The notes under the pieces: model-generated
What the model was told of the DNA's origin: nothing
The model's input: the letters and a program-made list of their open reading frames with translations, nothing else
The model's database searches: none
Part shown: one piece after another, positions 56,835 through 64,000 of the stretch
Position numbering within the stretch: the first letter of the stretch is position 1
How the letters are laid out: each line of letters starts with the position of its first letter
Source: Orrella dioscoreae
GTDB lineage: Bacteria; Pseudomonadota; Gammaproteobacteria; Burkholderiales; Burkholderiaceae_B
Assembly: GCF_900089455.2 (NCBI RefSeq)
Contig: NZ_LT907988.1
Coordinates: forward strand, 4,402,001 to 4,466,000
DNA: 64,000 nucleotides
Reading direction: 5' to 3'
Program-made: the position numbers and the translations under genes

Positions 56835-58073
56835 ATCGCCCTCTCCCATCTGTACACCAACCGCCGCGTCGCGCCCCTGCTCTTCCTGGGGTTCGCGAGC
56901 GGCCTGCCGCTGGCCCTCACCAGCGGCACCCTGCAGGCCTGGGCCACCGTCGAGGGCGTGCCCCTGCAGGAAATCGGCTTTCTCACGCTGGTCGGCACCG
57001 CCTATACCCTGAAGTTCCTGTGGGCGCCGCTGGTCGACCGCTATGCCCCGCCCCTGCTGGGCCGGCGCCGCAGCTGGATGTTCATGACCCAGCTGCTGCT
57101 GGCGCTTGCCATCATGGGCATGGGCCTGCTCTCGCCGTCCACCGCGCTGTTGCCGCTGGCCCTGCTGGCGGTGGCCGTCGCCTTCTTTTCCGCCACCCAG
57201 GACATCGCCTTCGACGCCTATCGCAGCGACGTGCTGCGCACCGAGGAGCGCGGCGCCGGCGCCGCGCTCTCTGTCATGGGCTATCGCCTGGCCATGCTGG
57301 TATCCGCCGGCCTCGCCTTCATCGTGGCCGACAAGTGGCTGGGCTGGGGCAACACCTACATCGTGCTGGGCGCGCTGATGGGCCTGCTCTCGATTGCCAC
57401 CTTGCTGGCGCCCGAACCCGACGCCCCCGCGGCCGTGCCCCGCACGCTGGCGCGCGCGGTCACCGAGCCGCTGCGTGAATTCTTCCAGCGCCCGGAAGCC
57501 TGGGTGCTGCTGCTGCTGATCGTGCTCTACAAGCTGGGCGACGCCTTTGCCGGCGCGCTGTCCACCACCTTCCTGATCCGGGGCGCGGGGTTCACCGCCA
57601 CCGAAGTCGGCTCGGTCAACAAGGTGCTGGGCCTGGCCGCCACCATCATCGGCGCGCTGGCGGGCGGCGCGCTCATGGCGCGCATGGGGCTGTATCGCTC
57701 GCTGATGCTGTTCGGCCTGCTGCAGGCCGTCTCCAACCTGGGCTACTGGCTGATTGCCATCAGCCCCAAGAGCATCTGGCTGATGGCCATGGCCATCGGC
57801 GTCGAGAACCTGTGCGGCGGCCTGGGCACGGCCGCGTTCGTGGCGCTGCTGATGGGGCTGTGCGACCGGCGCTTCTCGGCCACGCAGTTCGCGTTGCTGT
57901 CGGCGCTGTCGGCCGTGGGCCGCACCTATCTGGCGGGGCCGCTGACCCCGCCGCTGGTGGAGTCCTTGGGCTGGCCGACATTCTTCATGCTGACCGTGTT
58001 CATCGCCCTGCCGGGCCTGGCGCTGCTGCGCTGGCGGCGCGCCGACATCGAGCGGCTGGATCGGGAAGGTTGA
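56835..58073 (+). CDS. ampG: AmpG-like muropeptide MFS permease with apparent ATC start
   Basis: About 412 residues, 12-helix MFS. AmpG imports GlcNAc-anhydroMurNAc peptides for wall recycling. LYTNRRVAPLLFLGFASGLP, TLKFLWAPLVDRYAPPLLGRRRSWM and FFSATQDIAFDAYRSDVL are characteristic. The frame is open from the gatB stop, but contains no ATG, GTG or TTG until a GTG at 56958. That start would delete most of helix 1, which is clearly encoded. A GGAGG at 56825-56829 lies five bases before ATC at 56835, giving MALSHLYTNRR. An AUC start, or a variant base, is inferred. Confidence 0.85.
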   Translation: MALSHLYTNRRVAPLLFLGFASGLPLALTSGTLQAWATVEGVPLQEIGFLTLVGTAYTLKFLWAPLVDRYAPPLLGRRRSWMFMTQLLLALAIMGMGLLSPSTALLPLALLAVAVAFFSATQDIAFDAYRSDVLRTEERGAGAALSVMGYRLAMLVSAGLAFIVADKWLGWGNTYIVLGALMGLLSIATLLAPEPDAPAAVPRTLARAVTEPLREFFQRPEAWVLLLLIVLYKLGDAFAGALSTTFLIRGAGFTATEVGSVNKVLGLAATIIGALAGGALMARMGLYRSLMLFGLLQAVSNLGYWLIAISPKSIWLMAMAIGVENLCGGLGTAAFVALLMGLCDRRFSATQFALLSALSAVGRTYLAGPLTPPLVESLGWPTFFMLTVFIALPGLALLRWRRADIERLDREG

Positions 58074-58088
58074 TCAGTCCTGGCGGAC

Positions 58089-58439
58089 TCAAGCGAGCAA
58101 GGGGCGAAGCGCCTTCTTGAAATCGGCTCGCAACTGGTGACTGGCTTTCGCCAGGTTGATCTGCATGGCGGTGCGCGCCACCTCCAGCACCGGCGGCTCG
58201 ATCCGGTAGGCCCCTCGCGCTTCCAACCAGGACAGCACGTCGGCCAGATGCCAGAGCGATGTGCTGCCCTCATGGAGGGGGGCGGGAAATGCCGCGGCAT
58301 GCCCCAGCATCAGCTTGCGCATGTTCTGGCGTGACACACCCACGACATCGGCCACGTCGGTCAAACCCACGAAATCTGGCGCAGCTTCGATGAGCCTGGC
58401 CGTCGGGATCGCGCGCCTGACGTCCGACAAGGCACTCAT
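58089..58439 (-). CDS. Small AlpA/MerR-like helix-turn-helix protein, unknown function
   Basis: 116 residues. An N-terminal segment leads into GLTDVADVVGVSRQNMRKLMLG, an HTH of the excisionase/MerR kind. FPAPLHEGSTSLWHLADVLSWLEARG follows, the usual wing of such domains. The C-terminal third is helical (EVARTAMQINLAKASHQLRADFKKAL). Start taken at ATG 58439; a weak AGGCGG precedes it. It lies between the gdhA terminator and the convergent ampG end. No phage or plasmid gene accompanies it. I do not recognise a named family member. Confidence 0.7.
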   Translation of the reverse strand: MSALSDVRRAIPTARLIEAAPDFVGLTDVADVVGVSRQNMRKLMLGHAAAFPAPLHEGSTSLWHLADVLSWLEARGAYRIEPPVLEVARTAMQINLAKASHQLRADFKKALRPLLA

Positions 58440-58470
58440 CAACGCCGCCTGTGCGCTGTCCGCGACGCAT

Positions 58471-58498
58471 AAAAAAACGGACCCGAAGGTCCGTTTTT
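58471..58498 (-). terminator. gdhA terminator with UUCG tetraloop
   Basis: On the minus strand an 11-bp perfect stem (58498-58488 with 58483-58473) closes on the very stable C-UUCG-G-type loop and runs into a stretch of seven T. It is a strong intrinsic terminator 25 bases after the gdhA stop. The A-run on the other arm makes it usable in the opposite direction too. Confidence 0.92.
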
Positions 58499-58522
58499 CA
58501 TTGCAGGCAACGCGCCCGGGAA

Positions 58523-59902
58523 TCAATAGATCCCCTGCGCCAACATCGCGTCCGCCACCCGCACGAAACCGGCGATGTTCGCGCCGTCCAGGTAGTTGAC
58601 GAACTTGCCGCGCGAGGCCTCGCCGTGGCGCACGCAGTTGGCATGGATGTCGCGCATGATGGCGTGCAGGCGCGCATCGACTTCCTCGCGCGACCACGAC
58701 AGGCGAATGGCGTTCTGGCTCATCTCCAGGCCCGACACCGCCACGCCGCCAGCGTTGCTGGCCTTGCCCGGGGCATAGGCCACCTTGGCCGCGATGAAGG
58801 CATGCGCTGCCTCCAGCGTGGCAGGCATGTTGGCGCCTTCGGCCACGCACTGCACGCCGTTGGCGATCAGCGTCTGGGCGTCCTGCAGTTCCAGCTCGTT
58901 CTGGGTGGCGCAAGGCAATGCCACGTCCACCGGCACGTGCCAGGGGCGCTTGCCCGCCTCGTACTTCAGCTTGAACTGCCGGGCGTAATCCTCGACCGTG
59001 CCGCGCGCTTCGTTCCTGAGCGACATGAGGGCGGCCAGCTTCTCGTGGGTGAAGCCGGCCTCGTCCACCGCCACGCCCCGGGAATCGGACACGGTCACGA
59101 CCTTGGCGCCCAGCGCCATGGCCTTCTCGATGGCGTACTGGGCAACGTTGCCCGAGCCCGAGACCGACACGCGCATGCCGTCCAGCGACTTGTCCTGGCG
59201 CGCCAGGATTTCCTGCACGAAATAGACCGTGCCGTAGCCCGTGGCTTCCGGGCGGATCAGGCTGCCGCCGAAGGCCGGGCCCTTGCCGGTGAAGACGCTG
59301 GCGGCCGAATTCGACAGGCGCTTCATCATGCCGGTCATGAAGGCCACTTCACGGCCGCCCACGCCGATGTCGCCAGCGGGCACGTCGGTATCCGGGCCCA
59401 GGTGCCGATGCAGCTCCAGCATCAGCGCCTGGCAGAAACGCATGACTTCCGCGTCGGAACGTCCCTTGGGGTCGAAGTCCGAACCGCCCTTGCCGCCGCC
59501 CATGGGCAGGCCGGTCAGGGCATTCTTGAAGGTCTGTTCGAAGGCCAGGAACTTCAGGATCGACAGGTTCACCGAGGGGTGGAAACGCATGCCGCCCTTG
59601 TAGGGACCGATGGCCTGGCTGTGCTGGATCCGGAAACCGCGATTGACCTGCACGCGGCCATGGTCATCGACCCACGACACGCGGAACTGGATGGCGCGCT
59701 CGGGCTCGACCAGGCGCTCGAGCAGGCCGTGCTCCGCGTAATGGGGATGCTTTTGGAGAAAGGGCCAGAGGCTGGCGGTGACTTCCTTGACGGCTTGCAT
59801 GAATTCCGGCTGATGCGGATCGCGCGCCGCGACCTGGGCCAGGAAAGCGTCCAGACTCTGTAGTTTCAAAAGCGTCTCCCAAGATGAATGTGTTTGCGAC
59901 AT
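58523..59902 (-). CDS. gdhA: NADP-type glutamate dehydrogenase
   Basis: 459 residues. Interconverts glutamate with 2-oxoglutarate and ammonia. YKGGMRFHPSVNLSILKFLAFEQ and the catalytic-lysine motif PMGGGKGGSDFDPKG are diagnostic of hexameric bacterial GdhA, followed by VPAGDIGVGGREVAFM and the Rossmann VSVSGSGNVAQYAIEKA. The start at MSQTHSSWE is the family start; the longer frame lies upstream in A/T-richer DNA and is not conserved-looking. Monocistronic between mntP and a strong terminator. Confidence 0.95.
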   Translation of the reverse strand: MSQTHSSWETLLKLQSLDAFLAQVAARDPHQPEFMQAVKEVTASLWPFLQKHPHYAEHGLLERLVEPERAIQFRVSWVDDHGRVQVNRGFRIQHSQAIGPYKGGMRFHPSVNLSILKFLAFEQTFKNALTGLPMGGGKGGSDFDPKGRSDAEVMRFCQALMLELHRHLGPDTDVPAGDIGVGGREVAFMTGMMKRLSNSAASVFTGKGPAFGGSLIRPEATGYGTVYFVQEILARQDKSLDGMRVSVSGSGNVAQYAIEKAMALGAKVVTVSDSRGVAVDEAGFTHEKLAALMSLRNEARGTVEDYARQFKLKYEAGKRPWHVPVDVALPCATQNELELQDAQTLIANGVQCVAEGANMPATLEAAHAFIAAKVAYAPGKASNAGGVAVSGLEMSQNAIRLSWSREEVDARLHAIMRDIHANCVRHGEASRGKFVNYLDGANIAGFVRVADAMLAQGIY

Positions 59903-60027
59903 GAAAGTGCATCGCGTTCCGCGATGGTGCGAAATTCTACGGGCAAACGCTTTTTTGGTGCAAAAATGCCGGGAAACACCCAAAAACAGTGCGCGGCGGC
60001 GGAAAATCACACCGCCGCGGCAGAGGG

Positions 60028-60606
60028 TCAGGCAGCGGCTGCGCCCAGGTGTTCGTACAGGATCAGGGCGCCGATGGCGATCAGGATGACGCCGCCCAGG
60101 ATCTCCGCGCGCTTGCCCACCCAGGCACCCAGCACGCGGCCGAGCATCACGCCCAACGTCACCATCAGCATGGTGGCCAGGCCGATCGCGGCGGCGGTCG
60201 ACACGATGTTCACGTCGATGAAGGCCAGGCCCACGCCCACCGCCATGGCATCGATGCTGGTGGCAAAACCGGTGGCGGCCAACACCCAGAACGAGTGACG
60301 GCCCGGCCTTCCCTCGGGGGCGTCTTCAGCGTCGCCCTTGAAGCCCATGTAGACCATGCGGGCGCCCAGGCCCGCGAGCAGACAGAAGGCGATCCAGTGG
60401 TCCCAGCGGGAGACGTATTGGGAGGCGGCAAGGCCGAAGGCCCAGCCGATGACAGGCGTGATCGCCTCGATGACGCCGAAGATGAGGCCGGTGCGCAGCG
60501 CCTCGCCCCAGCGGGGCTTGTGCAGCGCGGCGCCCTTGCCGATGGCGGCCGCGAACGCATCCGTGGACATGGCGAAGGCCAGCAGCACGACGGAGAAGAA
60601 ATTCAT
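60028..60606 (-). CDS. mntP: Manganese efflux pump MntP
   Basis: 192 residues with six helices. [27 protein letters not shown] and the second half repeat [24 protein letters not shown] carry the duplicated Asp-containing motifs of MntP. It exports Mn(II) and is normally switched on by excess manganese. Start at ATG 60606; no ribosome-binding sequence is evident, as expected if translation is controlled by the upstream yybP-ykoY element (60678-60790). 125 bases upstream of gdhA on the same strand. Confidence 0.95.
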   Translation of the reverse strand: MNFFSVVLLAFAMSTDAFAAAIGKGAALHKPRWGEALRTGLIFGVIEAITPVIGWAFGLAASQYVSRWDHWIAFCLLAGLGARMVYMGFKGDAEDAPEGRPGRHSFWVLAATGFATSIDAMAVGVGLAFIDVNIVSTAAAIGLATMLMVTLGVMLGRVLGAWVGKRAEILGGVILIAIGALILYEHLGAAAA

Positions 60607-60677
60607 GGGAGAGGAGTCCAGCCGGGTACGAGAACCACGGCACACCGCACACGCCCGACAAAACCCGCGTGGATGCA

Positions 60678-60790
60678 CCGTTGGTCTCGCCAAGCTGTTA
60701 CGCCGCCCGAGCCACGGTATCCAATACCGAGTGTGTTGACTCGCGCTCTTCCGCAATGCACGGAAGCAGGCTACTCCCCAAGAGGAGACC
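60678..60790 (-). promoter_or_regulatory. yybP-ykoY manganese riboswitch
   Basis: On the minus strand TTGGGGAGTAGCC (from 60782) and GGCGAGACCAACGG (ending about 60678) are the two conserved strands of the yybP-ykoY aptamer core, separated by the variable hairpin region. The element is followed by about 70 bases and then mntP. Both the sequence and the downstream gene match known Mn(II) riboswitches. Exact boundaries are approximate; a TACGAT -10-like element lies upstream on the minus strand. Confidence 0.85.
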
Positions 60791-60864
60791 GGATCGTAGC
60801 ATGGATACGCATGCCGGCACCCATGCCGCTATCAGGGTGATAGCAAAAACCGATGCCCCTCACG

Positions 60865-60891
60865 GGGGACGTGGCGCCTCGGCCACGCCCC
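60865..60891 (-). terminator. Hairpin after xthA
   Basis: CGTGGC and GCCACG (loop of six) are extended by GGGG/CCCC around a one-base bulge. On the minus strand this follows the xthA stop by 25 bases and is trailed, some 15 bases later, by a T-run (complement of 60845-60849). Likely terminator, though the T-run is distant. Confidence 0.5.
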
Positions 60892-60915
60892 GGCTTTCCT
60901 GACGTCAGCCGCGGT

Positions 60916-61710
60916 TCACAGCTTGAAGTCGTAATCGATGGTCAGCGGCGCGTGGTCGCTGAAGCGCTCACCCTTGTAGATGGCGGCCGAGCGGGCCAGG
61001 GCCGCGATGCCCGGCGTGGCGATCTGGTAATCGATGCGCCACCCCACGTTCTTCGCCCAGGCCTGGCCACGGTTGCTCCACCAGGTGTAGGCCTCGCCCG
61101 TCGTCTCGGGGTGCAGGGCGCGATACACGTCCACGAAGCCGCGCTGGTCGAACACGTCCGTCAGCCAGGCACGCTCTTCCGGCAGGAAACCCGAGTTCTT
61201 CAGGTTGCCCTTCCAGTTCTTCAGGTCGATTTCCTTGTGGGCGATGTTCCAGTCGCCGCAGATCACCACCTCGCGGCCCGTGGCGCGATGCTCGGCCATC
61301 AGGCTGTCCAGCAGCGGCTCGAACTTGGCCAGGAAGCGGTACTTGGCCTGCTGCCGCTCGTCGCCGCTGGAGCCCGAAGGCAGATAGGCGCTGACCACGG
61401 TAAGCGTGTCCCAATCGGCGCGGATGATGCGGCCTTCGGGGTCGAACTCCTCGCAGCCCAGGCCATTGGCCACTTTCAGCGCGGGCTTGCTCAGGTAGAG
61501 ACCGACGCCGCTGTAGCCCTTCTTCTGCGCTGCGCAGAAAAACCCCTGGTAGCCCGGCGGATTGCGCAGGTCGTCGGTCAGGTCGGCGTCCTGCGCCTTG
61601 ATTTCCTGCAGGCAGAGGATGTCCGCGGCGTGGCTGGCCATCCAGGGCTGCAGGCCCTTGCGAAAGGCCGAGCGGATGCCGTTCAGGTTGAGCGAGGTAA
61701 TGCGCAGCAC
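60916..61710 (-). CDS. xthA: Exodeoxyribonuclease III
   Basis: 264 residues. AP endonuclease and 3'-5' exonuclease in base-excision repair. ITSLNLNGIRSA at the N-terminus, the metal-binding Glu in LCLQEIKAQD, GDWNIAHKEIDLKNW and the catalytic His in ERFSDHAPLTIDYDF define the family. The start is a GTG at 61710 with AGGAG eight bases upstream. Single gene between mntP and the stress-protein gene. Confidence 0.95.
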   Translation of the reverse strand: MLRITSLNLNGIRSAFRKGLQPWMASHAADILCLQEIKAQDADLTDDLRNPPGYQGFFCAAQKKGYSGVGLYLSKPALKVANGLGCEEFDPEGRIIRADWDTLTVVSAYLPSGSSGDERQQAKYRFLAKFEPLLDSLMAEHRATGREVVICGDWNIAHKEIDLKNWKGNLKNSGFLPEERAWLTDVFDQRGFVDVYRALHPETTGEAYTWWSNRGQAWAKNVGWRIDYQIATPGIAALARSAAIYKGERFSDHAPLTIDYDFKL

Positions 61711-61779
61711 GGTGGGAACTCCTGGGGGAAAGCGTCAACGGGCAACTTTAACCGACGCAACGCCCGCTCCCAGGAAAGC

Positions 61780-61807
61780 GGAAGGGCCGCCCCAGGGCGG
61801 CCCTTCC
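61780..61807. terminator. Strong hairpin after the universal stress protein gene
   Basis: GGAAGGGCCGCC and GGCGGCCCTTCC form a 12-bp or longer perfect stem with a minimal loop, 20 bases after the stop of the stress-protein gene on the minus strand and upstream of xthA. There is little T-run; termination or transcript protection is likely. Confidence 0.65.
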
Positions 61808-61827
61808 TTGCCTTGGCGGCAATCGCC

Positions 61828-62694
61828 TCAGCCGCGCTGGCGCACCACCAGCACGTCGGTCGGCAACGATGCCAGCAGCCCTTCGGCCACGCTGCCCAGC
61901 GCGGTGCGCAGGATGCCGGTGGCGCCGTGCGTGCCCGCCACCACCAGGTCCACCGGGTGCTTCAGCACATAGGCGGGCAGCTTCACGTCGGGCTGGCCCA
62001 GCTCATAGATGACCTCGGGCTTGGCATTGGCCAGTTCGGGCGTGCCGGCGATGAACTCGGCGGCCTTGGCCTCGGCGCGCTCCTGCAGGATCTCGCTGTT
62101 GACCCCTTCGCTGCCCGCGCCACGCGTCGGAATGTCGAAGGCGTGGAACAGCGACAGGGAGGCCTCGGGCGCCAGGGCGCGGCCAATGCGCACCGACTGG
62201 CGCGAGCCTTCCGAGAAATCCGTGGCAGCCAGCACCGTGGCATAGGGACGGTGCGAACGCGACTTCACCACCAGCACCGGAATGTCGGACTGGCGCACGA
62301 GCTTTTCCACGGTGGTGCCCAGCACGATGCGGCCCAGCGTCTCGTCGCGCGCGATGCCGCTCACGATGAGGCCCACGCCATGCGCCTGGGCCACTTTCTC
62401 GATGACGTCCACGGGCTTGCCCGTTTCCACGACGACCTCGACCTGCACGTCCACATCCTGCAGGTCGCGCGTGAGGCGTTCCTGCGCCAGCTTCTGCTGG
62501 TCTTTCACATTGCGCCGCCAGGTGGGCAGCGTCAGGCTGTCGACCAGTCCCGACTCCAGGACGTGCAGCACCACCAGCTTGGCCTGGTGCTGCCTGGCCA
62601 GCAGCACGGCGCGGTCCAGCGCACGGTCGCAGCGGGCGCTCAGGTCGGTGGCGAAAAGAATGGCGCGCGGAGGAGTTTGTACAGAGGATCCCAT
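61828..62694 (-). CDS. Tandem-domain universal stress protein
   Basis: 288 residues with two UspA domains. The first opens PRAILFATDLSARCDRALDRA and ends GTTVEKLVRQSDIPVLVVKS (about 9-148); the second opens ATVLAATDFSEGSRQSVRIG and ends with the ATP-binding-type loop GTHGATGILRTALGSVAEGLL and TDVLVVRQRG. Double-domain Usp proteins of proteobacteria are often induced by oxygen limitation. GGAG lies six bases before the ATG. An FNR/Anr-like site sits at 62931-62944. Confidence 0.92.
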   Translation of the reverse strand: MGSSVQTPPRAILFATDLSARCDRALDRAVLLARQHQAKLVVLHVLESGLVDSLTLPTWRRNVKDQQKLAQERLTRDLQDVDVQVEVVVETGKPVDVIEKVAQAHGVGLIVSGIARDETLGRIVLGTTVEKLVRQSDIPVLVVKSRSHRPYATVLAATDFSEGSRQSVRIGRALAPEASLSLFHAFDIPTRGAGSEGVNSEILQERAEAKAAEFIAGTPELANAKPEVIYELGQPDVKLPAYVLKHPVDLVVAGTHGATGILRTALGSVAEGLLASLPTDVLVVRQRG

Positions 62695-62902
62695 GTGTAT
62701 CTCCAGTCAGGTGTTCAACGTGGCCGCCTGGCCCGGCATTGCGGGGTGGCTGGCCGCTTCTTTTTCTGCTTCGTTGCCGCGAGGCTTGCCGCGCATGCAC
62801 TGGCGCGGCACCTCCATGATGCACGTGGCGTCCCTGATTTCCCAAGACGTTTTGCATCCGGGGAAACCAGGTAAAACGCCGTTGCATGGTGCGGTTGGGC
62901 CC

Positions 62903-62944
62903 ATTGTGGGGGACGCGGCAGGCCAGATCCTTGACCTGCATCAA
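62903..62944 (-). promoter_or_regulatory. FNR/Anr-type promoter for the stress-protein gene
   Basis: TTGACCTGCATCAA (62931-62944) matches the FNR/Anr half-sites TTGAT-N4-ATCAA at nine of ten positions. On the minus strand a CACAAT -10 (62908-62903) lies such that the box is centred about 41.5 bases before the predicted start near 62896, the class II activator position. The transcript would have a leader of about 200 bases. Confidence 0.6.
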
Positions 62945-62980
62945 GCATGCACCCCCCTCGTCCTGGACATTTCCCGGCCC

Positions 62981-63018
62981 GAAAACAAAACGCCCCGGAA
63001 GGGCTTCCTTCCGGGGCG
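62981..63018 (-). terminator. gcd terminator
   Basis: CGCCCCGGAAGG (62991-63002) and CCTTCCGGGGCG (63007-63018) form a perfect 12-bp stem with a 4-base loop. On the minus strand it is followed by TTTTGTTTTC (complement of 62981-62990) and lies 23 bases after the gcd stop: a standard intrinsic terminator. Confidence 0.9.
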
Positions 63019-63041
63019 CGTCTTGCATCAGGACGGAAAGA

Positions 63042-64000
63042 TCAGTCCGGCAAGGCGAAGGCCATGATGTAGTCGCCACGCGCCGGCGCGGTGCGGCCAC
63101 CGCCGGCGGTCACCACCACGTACTGCTTGCCCGTGTCGGGCGACACGAACACCAGCGGGGTCGACTGGCCGCCCACGGGCAGCGGCGACTTCCACACTTC
63201 CTCGCCCGTCTTCACGTCGAAGGCACGCAGGTAGTAGTCGGCCGTGCCGGTGTAGAACACCAGGCCCGAGGCCGTGGCCACCGGACCGCCCAGCGAGGGC
63301 ATGCCCAGGGGAATCGGCATGCCGGTGCGGATGCCTGCCGGTCCCAGTTCCTTGACCGTGCCCAGCGAACGCTGCCAGGCGATCTGCCGCGTCTTCAGGT
63401 CGATGGCGGTCAGCGCGCCGAAGGGCGGGTTGGTGCAAGGCACGCCCAGCGACGAGGTCACCATGGCGCGCACCAGGCCGTAAGGCGTGCCTTCCATCGG
63501 CACGACACCGCCTACGCCAGGGCCGGTCTTGCCGGACTTGGCCGTGAGTTCGTTCACGGATTCGCGCGGCAGGATCTTGCCCTTCATCATGATGCGCATG
63601 TCGTTCACGATCAGGGTGTCGTTCACCTTGTCGATCGAGACGCCGCCCCAGTTCATCGTGCCGAAGGGCGAGGGATGCGGGATGTACCAGTTCAGGCTGG
63701 GCGGCGTGAAGTCGCCCGTGTACTCCAGCTGGCGGAAGGCGATGCGGCATTGCAGCTGATCCAGCGGCGTGATGCCCCACATGCCCTGCTCCGTCAGGTC
63801 GCCCTGGCGGATCTGCGGCATGCCGACCGAATAGGGCTGCGTGGGCGACAGCTTCTCGCCGGGCAGACCTTCCGTGGGCACGGGCTTTTCCACGACTTCC
63901 GTCACGGGCTTGCCGTTGCGGCGGTCCACCACGAAGATCTCGCCACGCTTGGTGGTCTGGATGATCGCGGGCACGCGGCCGCCCTTGCCGTCCGGGAAGT
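63042..64000 (-). CDS. gcd: PQQ-dependent membrane glucose dehydrogenase (3' part)
   Basis: C-terminal 319 or so residues; the frame runs off the right edge. The quinoprotein beta-propeller segments are clear: IIQTTKRGEIFVVDRRNGKPV, GMWGITPLDQLQCRIAFR, FGTMNWGGVSIDKVNDTLIVND and FYTGTADYYLRAFDVKTGEEVWKSPLPVGG. The protein ends GDYIMAFALPD, as in membrane-bound Gcd. It oxidises glucose (or other aldoses) to the lactone in the periplasm and passes electrons to ubiquinone. The membrane-anchor N-terminus lies outside the window. A strong terminator follows. Confidence 0.93.
   Translation of the reverse strand, partial: FPDGKGGRVPAIIQTTKRGEIFVVDRRNGKPVTEVVEKPVPTEGLPGEKLSPTQPYSVGMPQIRQGDLTEQGMWGITPLDQLQCRIAFRQLEYTGDFTPPSLNWYIPHPSPFGTMNWGGVSIDKVNDTLIVNDMRIMMKGKILPRESVNELTAKSGKTGPGVGGVVPMEGTPYGLVRAMVTSSLGVPCTNPPFGALTAIDLKTRQIAWQRSLGTVKELGPAGIRTGMPIPLGMPSLGGPVATASGLVFYTGTADYYLRAFDVKTGEEVWKSPLPVGGQSTPLVFVSPDTGKQYVVVTAGGGRTAPARGDYIMAFALPD

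Larger units (their letters stand above)
62695..63041 (-). other. 347-base gap upstream of the stress-protein gene
   Basis: The gap lies between the gcd stop and the usp start, both minus-strand. From right to left it holds the gcd terminator (62981-63018), an FNR/Anr-like box (62931-62944), a -10-like CACAAT (62908-62903) and then about 200 bases of leader with no element I can name. A short open frame (62904 to 62707) starts near the predicted transcript start, but nothing else supports it as a gene. Confidence 0.6.

Noticed and set aside
62707-62904. 65-codon frame between the predicted usp transcript start and usp
   Set aside because: No ribosome-binding sequence and no recognisable motif; its start merely coincides with the -10 region, so a leader peptide cannot be supported.

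Overview
The window is GC-rich, densely coding chromosomal DNA of a beta-proteobacterium. It fits the Alcaligenaceae (Bordetella/Achromobacter-like). The evidence is two Bug-type tricarboxylate-binding proteins, a DUF3460 protein next to scpA and panC, the gene order mreB-mreC-mreD-mrdA-rodA divergent from gatCAB, and a PQQ-glucose dehydrogenase. The genus is an inference. I see no rRNA, tRNA, CRISPR array, insertion sequence or prophage. Two genes run off the ends: an outer-membrane efflux protein on the left and glucose dehydrogenase on the right.

Layout. 1-4.5 kb: end of an efflux operon, then pilD-coaE-zapD on the minus strand, a lipoprotein and a small LuxR-type protein. 4.5-7.5 kb: N-formylglutamate amidohydrolase-like gene plus a Bug protein, divergent from a LysR gene. 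7.5-17.8 kb: an accessory catabolic locus with LysR-pxpB-pxpC-pxpA on the minus strand and, divergently, aminotransferase, RraA-type aldolase, TRAP transporter (P, Q, M), biotin carboxyl carrier and biotin carboxylase. 17.8-24 kb: diguanylate cyclase, panC, scpA, DUF3460, an MFS exporter and glpK. 24-29.6 kb: Bug protein and an Aap-type amino-acid ABC transporter. 30-33 kb: soxR, ftsEX and an isolated cheD. 33-38 kb: a fused indolepyruvate ferredoxin oxidoreductase and mutY. 38-47.4 kb: dsdC-like regulator divergent from dsdA, a dipeptide-type ABC transporter and an M81 (MlrC-like) peptidase. 47.4-53.3 kb: rod-shape operon. 53.5-58 kb: gatCAB and ampG. 58-64 kb: small HTH protein, gdhA, mntP with a manganese riboswitch, xthA, a universal stress protein and gcd.

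The best candidates for an undescribed system are the two accessory loci. The 7.5-17.8 kb locus looks like a self-contained route: TRAP uptake, ring opening by a divergent PxpABC with its own biotin carboxylase and carrier, transamination, then aldol cleavage. The 38-47 kb locus joins D-serine deamination to peptide uptake and a metallopeptidase. It also has a textbook LysR operator at about -64 of the predicted dsdA promoter, overlapping the regulator's own start. Regulatory points of note are a SoxR-type promoter facing ftsEX, a yybP-ykoY riboswitch before mntP, an FNR/Anr-like site before the stress-protein gene, hairpins after two binding-protein genes, and an ampG reading frame with no ATG, GTG or TTG at its expected start.
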